From: Brachyspira innocens ATCC 29796
Lineage (GTDB): Bacteria > Spirochaetota > Brachyspiria > Brachyspirales > Brachyspiraceae
Length of the DNA stretch: 64,000 nucleotides
Direction: 5' to 3'
Assembly: GCF_000384655.1 (NCBI RefSeq)
Contig: NZ_ARQI01000127.1
Location: forward strand, 1-64,000
Shown here: in pieces, positions 54,119 to 63,164 of the stretch
Layout: the number at the start of each line of letters is the position of its first letter
Numbering within the stretch: position 1 is the stretch's first letter
The notes under the pieces: model-generated
What the model was told of the DNA's origin: nothing
The model's input: the letters and a program-made list of their open reading frames with translations, nothing else
The model's database searches: none
Position numbers and translations under genes: made by a program

Positions 54119-54325
54119 TATTTAATATACTTGTTTTAAAACATATTGACATATATATTTTGTAATTTTTTAAATTATATATTTAAGCTTTTAAAATCCA
54201 GTTTTTTCAATGACTATAACTATATTTGTTTGAAGATATTTTGTATTCTTCAAATATTAAAAAACATATATAATTCACTAAATTAAAAATAATATGAATA
54301 AGTTTTAAAACAAGTTTGATATATT

Positions 54326-54994
54326 TTATGTATATTTTCTTATATTTGAATAAACTGTATGAACTGAAATATGAAGTTTTTCAGCTAATGCTTCCACAGA
54401 ACCTTTTAATTGAAAAAATCCTATTTTATGAAGTTTTAATATGATCTGTTTATTTTTTTCCTGATTTGGTATCGACATATCAAGTATTATATCATTAATA
54501 TTTTTATTAAGTATAGATTTTATCATATCATCAATATTTGAACTATAGTTTTCAGAATGAGTATGTTCTTCACTTTCATTTTTATTTATAGAAAATTGTT
54601 TCATAAAATCTATGAGACTTACTTCCATATTTATATTGATGCATAGTAAGCCGATTAATTTGTCTTTATTTTTTATAGGTATTGTAACGGATTTGCATCT
54701 GTCTCCATTTGGAAATTTTGATTCATAAGATTCTAAAAATTTTTTATCTTTATGTACTGAATTTATGAGCTCTAAAGCTAAATCGGTTATTGGAGCTCCT
54801 ACATCTCTTGAAGAATTATGCCCGTTTTCTATGAATAAAACAGCATGTTCATAATTATCTAATGAATGAACTAATACCTCGCAATATGTTCCAAATATAT
54901 TTGCTATTCCTTTTACAGCATTTTCATATGATTGTATTATAGCTCTATCCGTATCATCTAATACTACAGAACCAGACTTAGTATAATTATCCAT
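54326..54994 (-). CDS. YheO/DauR-type transcriptional regulator (PAS-like + HTH)
   Basis: The 222-residue protein has the YheO-like PAS domain (about 20-130: IIQSYENAVKGIANIFGTYC, CEVLVHSLDNYEHAVLFIEN, SVTIPIKNKDKLIGLLCINI). A C-terminal helix-turn-helix follows (GFFQLKGSVEALAEKLHISV then HTVYSNIRK). It is divergent from the MalY-type and symporter genes, with a dyad overlapping their promoter (55117-55139), so it likely regulates them. DauR relatives control D-amino-acid use; here the ligand is unknown but amino-acid-like substrates fit. Confidence 0.88.
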   Translation of the reverse strand: MDNYTKSGSVVLDDTDRAIIQSYENAVKGIANIFGTYCEVLVHSLDNYEHAVLFIENGHNSSRDVGAPITDLALELINSVHKDKKFLESYESKFPNGDRCKSVTIPIKNKDKLIGLLCININMEVSLIDFMKQFSINKNESEEHTHSENYSSNIDDMIKSILNKNINDIILDMSIPNQEKNKQIILKLHKIGFFQLKGSVEALAEKLHISVHTVYSNIRKYT

Positions 54995-55111
54995 AAAATT
55001 ACCCCATTAATTATTATTAAATGTATTATATCTTATAATTATATAAAAAACAAATATGCCATACGTTTTTATGATAAAATATAAAAATAATATATAAACT
55101 ATCAAATTTTG

Positions 55112-55139
55112 TTGACAGTATAAACTATTTGTATATACT
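55112..55139 (+). promoter_or_regulatory. Promoter with overlapping dyad before MalY-type gene
   Basis: TTGACA (55112-55117) and TATACT (55134-55139) are 16 bases apart. The dyad AGTATA (55117-55122) and TATACT overlaps the -35 end and the -10 box exactly. Such a site could bind a regulator, most simply the YheO-type protein encoded divergently, and block RNA polymerase. Confidence 0.65.
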
Positions 55140-55178
55140 ATATTATATATATTGATATATTTAATTAAGGAATATTTT

Positions 55179-56378
55179 ATGACAATAGAAGAATTTAACA
55201 GCAAGTATTTAGTAAACAGAGAAGGTACAAACTCTCAAAAATGGGACACAATAAAGGACAGGAGATTTAAAGTAGGCGGACTTATACCTATGTGGGTGGC
55301 AGATATGGAATTCAGAGCTCCTGATGAAGTAATAGAGGCTTTAAACAAGAGAGTAAATCATGGGGTTTTTGGATATACTGTTTTGTGGGACAGTTATTTT
55401 GAAGCATTTTTTAACTGGCAGAAGAAAAGATATAATATAGACTTAAAAGAAGAATGGATAAATTTTTCAACTGGACTTGTAACAGCATTATATTGGCTAG
55501 TTAATGCATATACAAATAAAGGCGACAGTGTAGTAATACTTACTCCTGTTTATTATCCTTTTCATAATGCAGTTAAAGATAATGAAAGAAATTTGATTAA
55601 ATGCGAGCTAAAAAATGATAACGGAGTATTTTCTATAGATTTTGAAAAGTTAGAAGATGATATAGTAAAAAATAATGTAAAATTAATGATATTCTGCAAT
55701 CCTCATAATCCGGCTGGAAGGGTATGGACTGATGAAGAAATAGATAAAACTTTTGATATATGTAAAAGACATAATGTGTATATTGTTTCTGATGAAATTC
55801 ACCAAGATATAAATTTGGGTTATCGTCCTTTTATTTCAGCACTTTCTATAAAAAATAAAGATAAATATATGGACAGATTAGTTGTTTTAACTTCTCCTTC
55901 AAAAACATTTAATTTGGCATGTCTTTTAAACTCTCATATAGTTATACCAGATGAGAAAATGAGAGAAAAATATAATAAATTTGTAAATACGGTTAATAGA
56001 ACAGAATTAAGTTTACTTGGTATGGTAGCAGCAGAAGCAGCATACAGATACGGAGAAGATTGGGTTGACGGACTTTTAAAAACAATAAGACGCAATTATG
56101 AATATATAAGAGATGAATTAAAAGCAAAAGTTCCAGAAATAATAACAAGCCCTTTGGAAGGTACTTATTTGCCTTTTATAGATTTAAGAAAAGTTGTTAA
56201 TCCAGATAGAGTAAAAGAGTTTATACAAGATGACTGTAAAATAGCTATAGATTTTGGTGAATGGTTTTCTGATAATTGTAAGGGATTTATAAGAGTTAAT
56301 GTGGCAACTGATTTTAAATATATAGAAGAGTTTGTAAATAAAGTATCTTCACAATTAAAAAATAAAAATTATAAATAA
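55179..56378 (+). CDS. MalY/PatB-type PLP-dependent aminotransferase / C-S lyase
   Basis: A 399-residue fold-type I PLP enzyme. Landmarks are PMWVADMEFRAPDEV, GVFGYTVLWDSYFEA, NPHNPAGRVWTDEE, YIVSDEIHQDI with the PLP-binding Asp, and SPSKTFNLACLLNSHIVI with the Schiff-base Lys. It belongs to the MalY/PatB group of cystathionine beta-lyases and related C-S lyases. The ATG at 55179 has AAGGA seven bases before it; an upstream TTG (55152) is not needed. The symporter gene follows after 17 bases, so uptake and cleavage of an amino-acid substrate such as cystine or cystathionine are a plausible pair. Confidence 0.92.
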   Translation: MTIEEFNSKYLVNREGTNSQKWDTIKDRRFKVGGLIPMWVADMEFRAPDEVIEALNKRVNHGVFGYTVLWDSYFEAFFNWQKKRYNIDLKEEWINFSTGLVTALYWLVNAYTNKGDSVVILTPVYYPFHNAVKDNERNLIKCELKNDNGVFSIDFEKLEDDIVKNNVKLMIFCNPHNPAGRVWTDEEIDKTFDICKRHNVYIVSDEIHQDINLGYRPFISALSIKNKDKYMDRLVVLTSPSKTFNLACLLNSHIVIPDEKMREKYNKFVNTVNRTELSLLGMVAAEAAYRYGEDWVDGLLKTIRRNYEYIRDELKAKVPEIITSPLEGTYLPFIDLRKVVNPDRVKEFIQDDCKIAIDFGEWFSDNCKGFIRVNVATDFKYIEEFVNKVSSQLKNKNYK

Positions 56379-56395
56379 AAAATAGGAGGCATAAT

Positions 56396-57631
56396 ATGAA
56401 AAGTTCTTTCTGGAAAAATTACAGATTTCCTATACTTTTAGTTTCTGGAGTAGTAATCGGAAGTATATTGGGTATAATACTAAAGGAAAAAGCTGCCGTA
56501 TTAAAACCTTTTGGGGATGTTTTTATTAATATACTTTTCACAGTAGTTGTTCCTTTAATATTTTTATCTATTACCAACTCTATCATTCAGATGGACGATA
56601 TGAAAAGATTAGGAAAAATAGTGGCTTCAATGTTTGTAGTGTTTATTATTACTGGACTTATTGCCGCAACTATAATGATAATTACAGTAAGAGTATTTAA
56701 TCCAGCTGAAGGTTTCCAAATTCCTATAACTCAGGTAGAAGAGCCTAATCCTCCTAAAGTATCAGAACAGTTGGTAAAAATGATAACAGTTACAGATTTT
56801 AAAGATTTGCTTTCTATAAGCAACATGCTTCCTCTTATAGTATTTTCTTTATTCTTTGGTTTTTCTATAAAGCTAGTAGGAGAAAAAGCCAAACCACTTG
56901 TTGCTGTTATTGACGGTGCTACATTGGCATTGATGAAATTGGTAAGTATTATAATGTATTATGCTCCTATAGGTTTGGGTGCTTATTTTGCCAATTTAGT
57001 AGGAAAGTTCGGACCAGAATTGATAGGTACTTATGCCAGAGCATGTGCGGTTTATTATCCTGCTGCATTTTTATATTTTATTATTTTCTTCCCTATATAC
57101 GGTTATATTGCCGCTGGAAAATATGGTGTAAAATCTATGAAGCATTTGATAACTCCTATGATAACATCATTATCAACTCAAAGTTCTATTGCTACACTTC
57201 CTATAAACTTGGAAGCATCTGAAAAAATAGGAATAAGTGAAGATGTTAGAAATATAGTTTTACCTATAGGTGCAACTGCTCATATGGACGGAACTTGTTT
57301 GAGCGGAATCTTAAAAATAGCTTTTCTTTACGGTGTATTTGGAATGAATTTTACAGGTATTGATGTTTGGGTTGGTTCTATAGTATTTGTAGTGCTTGCT
57401 GGTATGGCTAACGGTGCAATACCGGGCGGAGGACTTATCAGTGAAATGTTAATAGTTTCTATATACGGTTTTCCTCCAGAGGCTTTCCCTCTAATAGCTA
57501 CTATTGGTATACTAGTTGACCCTCCTGCTACTATGGTTAATTCTGTTGGTGATAATGTGGCTGGTATGTTAGTTTCAAGAATAGTTGAAGGAAAAGATTG
57601 GTTTAAACATGCTATTAATGGCTCTAATTAA
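56396..57631 (+). CDS. Dicarboxylate/amino acid:cation symporter (DAACS family)
   Basis: The 411-residue protein has the eight-helix and hairpin layout of glutamate/aspartate symporters. TSLSTQSSIATLP is the serine-rich HP1 loop, and GATAHMDGTCLSG resembles the conserved Asn/Met-Asp-Gly-Thr segment of TM7. MANGAIPGGGL and DPPATMVNSVGDNVAGMLVS are HP2 and TM8, the latter with the Asp/Asn ligands. AGGAGG lies just before the ATG. It is co-transcribed with the MalY-type gene. A hairpin terminator (57704-57737) follows. The exact substrate cannot be told by eye. Confidence 0.93.
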   Translation: MKSSFWKNYRFPILLVSGVVIGSILGIILKEKAAVLKPFGDVFINILFTVVVPLIFLSITNSIIQMDDMKRLGKIVASMFVVFIITGLIAATIMIITVRVFNPAEGFQIPITQVEEPNPPKVSEQLVKMITVTDFKDLLSISNMLPLIVFSLFFGFSIKLVGEKAKPLVAVIDGATLALMKLVSIIMYYAPIGLGAYFANLVGKFGPELIGTYARACAVYYPAAFLYFIIFFPIYGYIAAGKYGVKSMKHLITPMITSLSTQSSIATLPINLEASEKIGISEDVRNIVLPIGATAHMDGTCLSGILKIAFLYGVFGMNFTGIDVWVGSIVFVVLAGMANGAIPGGGLISEMLIVSIYGFPPEAFPLIATIGILVDPPATMVNSVGDNVAGMLVSRIVEGKDWFKHAINGSN

Positions 57632-57703
57632 GAAATAAATATTTATTGCTATTATTTTTTATGTGTTTACTTTTATAATATATCCTATAAAAAGTTATTA
57701 AAA

Positions 57704-57737
57704 AAGCGGCTTAAGATTAATTAATATCTTGGCCGCT
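57704..57737. terminator. Bidirectional terminator hairpin
   Basis: AAGCGGC..AAGAT and ATCTT..GCCGCTT form a strong stem with an AT loop in the gap between the symporter gene and the convergent PepSY-like gene. A-rich sequence before and T-rich after would serve both strands. Confidence 0.85.
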
Positions 57738-57761
57738 TATTTAATTTATAATAGATTAAAA

Positions 57762-58193
57762 TTAGTCGTCAAATTTTTGTCCCATAATTTGACCATTGCC
57801 TGATACCATAACTTCCATCATATTATTTAATTTTATTTTGTAGTTTCCCCATTCTTTTTCAGCATCTATTATAGCAGCCTGAGGATAAGCATTTTTTACA
57901 GCCTGCACAACAGCAGGTGGAAAAGCAGCATCTGGTATAGGAGCATATTCACTGTCTATATTTTCCCAATCACCATTTCCTAAAAAGTCTATAGATACTC
58001 CGTTTGATAATTTAACGTCAAATTTTCTTCCGTCTCTTTCCACTTTCCATATCTGAACACCAGGAAATACTCTCTGTATAAATGATGTAGCATTTGCAGG
58101 TAAAGCAGAAGGTGGAACTACCCAGTCATCAGCAAAAAGACTTGAAGCTGATAATACCATTAATGATAAAAATAAAATAGATAATTTTTTCAT
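57762..58193 (-). CDS. Exported PepSY-like (DUF2874) protein
   Basis: The 143-residue product has a clear signal peptide (SILFLSLMVLSASSLFADD). The mature part consists of two PepSY-like units: LPANATSFIQRVFPGVQIWK-type followed by KLSNGVSIDFLGNGDWENID, and FPPAVVQAVKNAYPQAAIID-type followed by IKLNNMMEVMVSGNGQIMG. Such proteins are periplasmic and often bind or inhibit other proteins. It stands alone with its own ribosome binding site. Confidence 0.85.
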   Translation of the reverse strand: MKKLSILFLSLMVLSASSLFADDWVVPPSALPANATSFIQRVFPGVQIWKVERDGRKFDVKLSNGVSIDFLGNGDWENIDSEYAPIPDAAFPPAVVQAVKNAYPQAAIIDAEKEWGNYKIKLNNMMEVMVSGNGQIMGQKFDD

Positions 58194-58324
58194 GAGTTAC
58201 TCTCCTTAATTTGTTATTTATAGTCTGTAAATTATCTTTACAATTATAAGTATAGCATTTTTTCAATAATTGTCAAGTTTATTTACAATTATTTTACTAT
58301 TTTTTACATAAAATTTTATTTTTG

Positions 58325-59335
58325 TTATATATTTTTTATCTTTTTTATAAATTCTCTTAAATCTTTTGCTAGAGGAGCTTTCACTTTTATTAATTTATCA
58401 GTAATAGGGTGATTAAACTCCAAACTATAAGCATGCAAAGCCTGTCTATGAAAAAATCCCTCAGGTATAATATCTTTTTCTATAAAATCATCAAAAACTT
58501 TTGGACCATATTTCCCGTATATTTTATCCCCAACCATATAAAGATTTTTTGAATAAAGATGAACCCTAATCTGATGCATTCTTCCAGTATATAATCTTGC
58601 CATAACAACAGCATAATCACCAAAACGTTTGATAGTTTTGAATGCAGTTTTTGAATATTTTGAACCTTCTATATTTTCTTTATGCAAAGTTTGAAAACGT
58701 CTGTAATATTTATGTCCGCTTTCAAGCATATATCCTTCTACTATAAAATTATCTTCAATATTCTGAGCATTTTCTACTACAGCAATATAAGTTTTTTTTA
58801 TTTTCTTTTTAGTATTTTTTCTCCTTGCAATCATAGCACAGAATTTAGATGCTGTTTCATGTCCTCTTGACATAACAACACAGCCGCTTGTTTCTCTGTC
58901 TATTCTATTTAACATGTTTATATTGCAATTAAGCATTTGTTTGACAATGGTATGAAGTGTATTATGATAATATTTACCAGATGGTATGACTGGAAGATTA
59001 GCTGGTTTATTTGCTATTATTAGATCTCCATCATCATATATGATAGTAACATTTTTATCAACTTCAGGTTCTTTCATTCCTATAATATGGTACTCTATTT
59101 CATCACCTTTGTTTACAGTTCTAGTATATTTTACTTTTCTTCCGTTTAAAAGTACCAAACCTTGTCCTATTAAATCCTGCCATTTATTTCTTGAATAATA
59201 AGAAAATCTATCGCCCATATATTTATCTAATCTTATACTATAATCAATATTTTCTTCTATACGGCATTTTCTTACAACAGATTTTTGGTATATGTCTTCT
59301 GTGTTTAAATGCAATTTATTTTTAGCTTTTTTCAT
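58325..59335 (-). CDS. RluA-family pseudouridine synthase
   Basis: The approximately 336-residue enzyme has an S4 RNA-binding domain near its N-terminus (MGDRFSYYSRNKWQDLIGQ, LVLLNGRKVKYTRTVNKGDE). The catalytic domain follows with NMLNRIDRETSGCVVMSRGH, which holds the catalytic Asp, then YTGRMHQIRVHLYSKNLYMV and LHAYSLEFNHP. It modifies uridines in rRNA or tRNA; the exact site is not readable. I chose the second start (ATG 59335) because the first 12 residues of the longer frame look non-coding. It lies about 100 bases downstream of glgC on the same strand. Confidence 0.93.
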   Translation of the reverse strand: MKKAKNKLHLNTEDIYQKSVVRKCRIEENIDYSIRLDKYMGDRFSYYSRNKWQDLIGQGLVLLNGRKVKYTRTVNKGDEIEYHIIGMKEPEVDKNVTIIYDDGDLIIANKPANLPVIPSGKYYHNTLHTIVKQMLNCNINMLNRIDRETSGCVVMSRGHETASKFCAMIARRKNTKKKIKKTYIAVVENAQNIEDNFIVEGYMLESGHKYYRRFQTLHKENIEGSKYSKTAFKTIKRFGDYAVVMARLYTGRMHQIRVHLYSKNLYMVGDKIYGKYGPKVFDDFIEKDIIPEGFFHRQALHAYSLEFNHPITDKLIKVKAPLAKDLREFIKKIKNI

Positions 59336-59439
59336 ATTATTTATTATACTTAAAAAATAATATTCTGTCAAAACATTATAAAAACGGGCAGAAGCTAGAA
59401 TTAAGCCCCGCCCGCAACAAACAAACTTTAAACAAACTT

Positions 59440-60726
59440 TTATATTATTGTACCGCTTTTTACTATTGTATTTTTTGGAATTATTACTATACCGTCTCTT
59501 ATACAGTAAAATTCACTGTCCTGATGCTGTATTTTCTTTTTATTGGTAATAACAACATCATTTCCTATTCTAACATTTTTATCTATTATTACATTTTTAA
59601 GAGTGCATTTTTTACCTATACCTATTTTAGGGATATGACGCACATTAAGTCTTTCAATATCATCATTGTCTTCATAATAGTCACTTCCCATCATAACAAC
59701 TCTTTCCAAAGTAGAGCCGCTTTGAACAACAGAACGTACACCTATTACACATTCTTTAATAGTTGCATTCTCTATTCTGCATCCATCAGCTATTATACTT
59801 GAAGTTACATTTGCTTTTTCAACTTTTGAAGGTGATAAGTAGCGTACATGAGTATATATAGGGGCATTTTCATCATAAAAATCAAATGGAGGATTTTTAC
59901 TTCCAAAAGATATATTAGCCTCAAAATATGCCTTAATAGTTCCTACATCTTCCCAATATCCTTGGAATGCATAGCTGTAAACTTTATATTTTTTAATAGC
60001 TTCAGGTATTATATCTTTACCAAAATCTATCATAGATACATCGGCTAAAAGTTCTTTAAGTACGCTGTGTCTGAATACATAAATACCCATAGAAGCCAAA
60101 TATTCTTTATTAGGGTCTTCTATGTTAAACATTTTCTTTTGTTCTTCGCTTAGTTTTAAAGCATCAAGGGCTTCATCTTCTTTAGGTTTTTCATGGAAAT
60201 TGGTGATTTGACCTCTTTTATTAACAAGCATAACACCAAAACCTTTAGCATCTTCTCTTACTACTGGAACAGTACCTACTACTATATCGGCACCAGTTTC
60301 TAGCATATGCTGAAGCATAACATTATAATTCATACGGTAAACTTGGTCGCCTGAAAGTATAACAACATTATTAACAAATTCATTGTCAAAGTGAGCAAGA
60401 TTTTTTCTAACAGCATCAGCAGTACCTTGATACCAGTCTATATTAGTATCAGTCTGCTCAGCTGCAAGTATACTTACATGACCGCCAGAGAAGTTATCGA
60501 ATCTATAAGCATTGTATATGTGATTGTTTAAAGAAGCACTATTAAATTGTGTAATTACATAAATATTTCTAAATCCGCTGTTAATACAGTTGGATACTGG
60601 TATGTCTATCATTCTGTATTGACCGCCTAAAGATACTGCAGGTTTAGAGCGTGCTTTTACTAATGGATAAAGTCTTGTTCCCCTTCCTCCTCCGAGTATC
60701 AAGGCAACAGTATTAAATGCTCTCAT
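59440..60726 (-). CDS. glgC: Glucose-1-phosphate adenylyltransferase
   Basis: This 428-residue enzyme makes ADP-glucose for glycogen. It shows VALILGGGRGTRLYPLVKAR, SKPAVSLGGQYRMIDIPVSN, WYQGTADAVRKN, ILSGDQVYRMNY and FHEKPKEDEALD, plus a C-terminal left-handed beta-helix with VIGVRSVVQSGSTLERVV. GGAG lies six bases before ATG 60726; the longer frame begins with TTG four codons upstream and has no site. It has its own promoter (60772-60800). It works with glgA at the right edge of the window. Confidence 0.97.
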   Translation of the reverse strand: MRAFNTVALILGGGRGTRLYPLVKARSKPAVSLGGQYRMIDIPVSNCINSGFRNIYVITQFNSASLNNHIYNAYRFDNFSGGHVSILAAEQTDTNIDWYQGTADAVRKNLAHFDNEFVNNVVILSGDQVYRMNYNVMLQHMLETGADIVVGTVPVVREDAKGFGVMLVNKRGQITNFHEKPKEDEALDALKLSEEQKKMFNIEDPNKEYLASMGIYVFRHSVLKELLADVSMIDFGKDIIPEAIKKYKVYSYAFQGYWEDVGTIKAYFEANISFGSKNPPFDFYDENAPIYTHVRYLSPSKVEKANVTSSIIADGCRIENATIKECVIGVRSVVQSGSTLERVVMMGSDYYEDNDDIERLNVRHIPKIGIGKKCTLKNVIIDKNVRIGNDVVITNKKKIQHQDSEFYCIRDGIVIIPKNTIVKSGTII

Positions 60727-60771
60727 AAAAAACTCCAATATTTGTTTTATACTAAAAATTCATATATTATA

Positions 60772-60800
60772 AGTATAGTAAAAAAAATATAACTTTTCAA
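60772..60800 (-). promoter_or_regulatory. Promoter of glgC
   Basis: On the minus strand TTGAAA (60800-60795) and TATACT (60777-60772) are 17 bases apart. The start codon is at 60726. The -35 box lies in the 3' gap after the upstream HAD gene, so glgC is transcribed independently. Confidence 0.75.
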
Positions 60801-60804
60801 GATT

Positions 60805-61590
60805 TTACAATATATTAAAATGTTTTAAGGCATTATAAATACCGTCATTATCAACATCATCAGTAATATAGTCAGCCACAAGTTTTACTTCTTTATTGGC
60901 ATTACCCATAGCTACACCTATAGCAGAATGCTCTATCATAGTGATATCGTTACCTCCGTCCCCGAAAGCCATAGTTTCAGATATATCTATTTTATAATGT
61001 TCTATAATCTTATCCATTCCTATATGCTTTCCGCCGCCTTTGGTATTAACATCAGTAAAAGCTGGGTGCCATCTGCTGGATTCGCAGTTTTTGAATATAT
61101 TTTTCATAAGTTCTTTTTCTTTTTTTTCATCTACAAATAAATTTATCTGCAAAATATCATCTATATTTTGTTCTAAAAACTCATAATAATTGTCTACAGC
61201 AGGTATTGGGAGGTTTATTGATTTTGAAACTTCTTCTACTTCTTTTGTAACATAATTAATAAATATTCCGCTATTCATCATAATAGAGCAGGGGAACTTT
61301 TCTTTATTTTTTAGATAATCTATTAAAGAATAAATTTCCTCTCTTGCTATAGAATGTCTGTAAATGGACTTTTCTCCTATATAGCAGTCAAAACCATTTG
61401 CTGTTATATAGCCGTCAAACTCTAAATTATCCAAATTATTTATATGCTTTTTTATTCTTCCAGTTGCTATAAATATTTTTATTCCTTTATCTTTTAATTG
61501 TCTTATAGCTTCTTTTGAAGAATCTGAAACTTTATGCGTATTAAAACTAACCAAAGTACCGTCTATATCAAAAAATACTGCTTTTATCAT
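60805..61590 (-). CDS. Cof-type HAD phosphatase (tandem copy 2)
   Basis: The 261-residue Cof/YidA-type HAD hydrolase has motif I AVFFDIDGTLVSF, motif II ATGRI, the Lys of motif III, and motif IV MAFGDGGNDITMI, with GVAMGNANKEVK after it. The type IIB cap (about 75-185) is present. It dephosphorylates sugar phosphates or similar small molecules; its substrate is unknown. It is a close paralog of the gene directly upstream, and the motif-rich ends are nearly identical. Confidence 0.94.
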   Translation of the reverse strand: MIKAVFFDIDGTLVSFNTHKVSDSSKEAIRQLKDKGIKIFIATGRIKKHINNLDNLEFDGYITANGFDCYIGEKSIYRHSIAREEIYSLIDYLKNKEKFPCSIMMNSGIFINYVTKEVEEVSKSINLPIPAVDNYYEFLEQNIDDILQINLFVDEKKEKELMKNIFKNCESSRWHPAFTDVNTKGGGKHIGMDKIIEHYKIDISETMAFGDGGNDITMIEHSAIGVAMGNANKEVKLVADYITDDVDNDGIYNALKHFNIL

Positions 61591-61615
61591 AATAAAAAAT
61601 CCTTAAATTATATAA

Positions 61616-62413
61616 CTAATCTATTAAATTAAAATGCTTAAGTGCTTTATAAACCCCTTCATCATCAACACTTTCTGTAATATAGTCAGCTGCTTCTTTT
61701 ACATTATCATTAGCATTTCCCATAGCTACACCTATAGCGGCATGCTTAATCATTCCTAAATCATTTCCTCCGTCTCCGAAAGCCATTGTTTCGGATAAGT
61801 CTATTTTATAATGCTCTATAATCTTATCTATCCCTATATCTTTTCCGCCGCCTTTAGGATTAACATCAGCAAATGAAAAATGCCATCTGCTTGATATGCT
61901 GTTTTTTAGTATGTTGTCCATTAAATATTTTTCTTTATTCTCATCTACAAATATATTAAGCTGAACAATTTTTTCATAATTATTTTTTATATATTCATTA
62001 AAATCTATAGTTTTTGGAACTTTTACATTAGCCATACCATAAAGCATATTGATAACATCATCAGCATAATTGAGAAATATGTTATCGGTTGTTATAACAG
62101 TGCAAGGAAATCTGTCATTATTAAGATAGTTCATCAAAGAAAATAAATCATCTTTATTTATTGAAACTTTATATATTTCTTTCATACTGTTATTTTCTTT
62201 AACTATACAACTGCATCCGTTAAGTAATATAAATCCATCAAACTCTAAATCATCTAAATTATCTATTTGAAATAAAGCTCTGCCGCTTGCTATAAAAATT
62301 TTTATACCTTTTTCTCTAAGTTCTCTAATAGCTTTTTTAGATAGTTCAGATATTTTGTGTGTATTAAAACTAACTAAAGTACCGTCTATATCAAAAAATA
62401 CTGCTTTTATCAT
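61616..62413 (-). CDS. Cof-type HAD phosphatase (tandem copy 1)
   Basis: The 265-residue paralog of the previous protein shows AVFFDIDGTLVSF, ASGRALFQ, MAFGDGGNDLGMI and GVAMGNANDNVK, with a full cap domain that differs more than the core. The first 20 residues of the two paralogs are almost identical, which indicates recent tandem duplication followed by cap divergence. Divergent caps suggest different sugar-phosphate substrates. The genes are 25 bases apart and co-transcribed. Confidence 0.94.
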   Translation of the reverse strand: MIKAVFFDIDGTLVSFNTHKISELSKKAIRELREKGIKIFIASGRALFQIDNLDDLEFDGFILLNGCSCIVKENNSMKEIYKVSINKDDLFSLMNYLNNDRFPCTVITTDNIFLNYADDVINMLYGMANVKVPKTIDFNEYIKNNYEKIVQLNIFVDENKEKYLMDNILKNSISSRWHFSFADVNPKGGGKDIGIDKIIEHYKIDLSETMAFGDGGNDLGMIKHAAIGVAMGNANDNVKEAADYITESVDDEGVYKALKHFNLID

Positions 62414-62560
62414 TGTAATAACCCATCATATTATTTATTTTTTCGAGAAATATTATAATACAAGAGAAAAAGTTTTTCAAATATTTTTTAGGAATAAAAT
62501 ATATTAAATTTATTTAACAATTATTTTTTTGATTATTAAAATAAAATTGATTATAAAATA

Positions 62561-62588
62561 AAAGACCTAAAATTATTTAGGTCTTTTA
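62561..62588 (-). terminator. Rho-independent terminator of DJ-1-like gene
   Basis: AAAAGACCTAAA and TTTAGGTCTTTT form a perfect 12-bp stem with a four-base loop. On the minus strand a T-rich stretch follows. It lies directly after the DJ-1-like gene's stop. Confidence 0.9.
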
Positions 62589-62608
62589 TAAAAATGGCAG
62601 AATATTAT

Positions 62609-63133
62609 TTAAGATAAACTGTTTAATACTCCAACAACAGCATTAGCAAAATCTTTAGAAGATGCAGGTCCATTTGCAGTAACTATATTTCCAGATACAA
62701 CAACATTTTCAGACATTATATTAGCATTACCATGTCTTACATGCGATTCATCGGCAGGCAGACAGCTAACATTAATTCCCTCTAATATTTTAGCATTAGC
62801 CATAATAACAACTCCGCTACCTATACCTGCAACTATCTTTTGATTATCCAAAAATAATTTAGCAAGCCCCTGAGTACGCCAATCGTCCCATAAAGTAATA
62901 CAGCCTATACCTCCTACAAATACAACAGCATCAAATTCTACAGCATCAACCTCACTAAATAGTAAATCTATATTAGTAATACCTCCCAATTTTCCCTGAG
63001 CAGTACCTATAAATGTAGATGATACTTCTGTTTTATATCCAGCACTTTCAAAAATTTTCTTGCTTTCAAAATATTCCTCATCTTGAAAATTCTGACCAGA
63101 CATTACATATAAAATATTATTAGTTTTTCCCAT
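62609..63133 (-). CDS. DJ-1/PfpI-family protein without the usual nucleophile Cys
   Basis: The 174-residue protein has the DJ-1/PfpI fold: ILYVMSGQNFQDEEYFESKK, YKTEVSSTFIGTAQGKLGG, DAVVFVGGIGCITLWDD and ANGPASSKDFANAVVGVL. At the nucleophile elbow, where relatives have A-I-C-x-G-P, it reads AGIGSGVVIMAN, so the catalytic cysteine is replaced by glycine. Two other Cys (in GGIGCITL and NVSCLPAD) are elsewhere. It may be a non-catalytic or differently acting member. It lies 31 bases after the glgA stop on the same strand. Confidence 0.87.
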   Translation of the reverse strand: MGKTNNILYVMSGQNFQDEEYFESKKIFESAGYKTEVSSTFIGTAQGKLGGITNIDLLFSEVDAVEFDAVVFVGGIGCITLWDDWRTQGLAKLFLDNQKIVAGIGSGVVIMANAKILEGINVSCLPADESHVRHGNANIMSENVVVSGNIVTANGPASSKDFANAVVGVLNSLS

Positions 63134-63164
63134 TAATTAATTTCTCCAGTTATTAATATTATTT

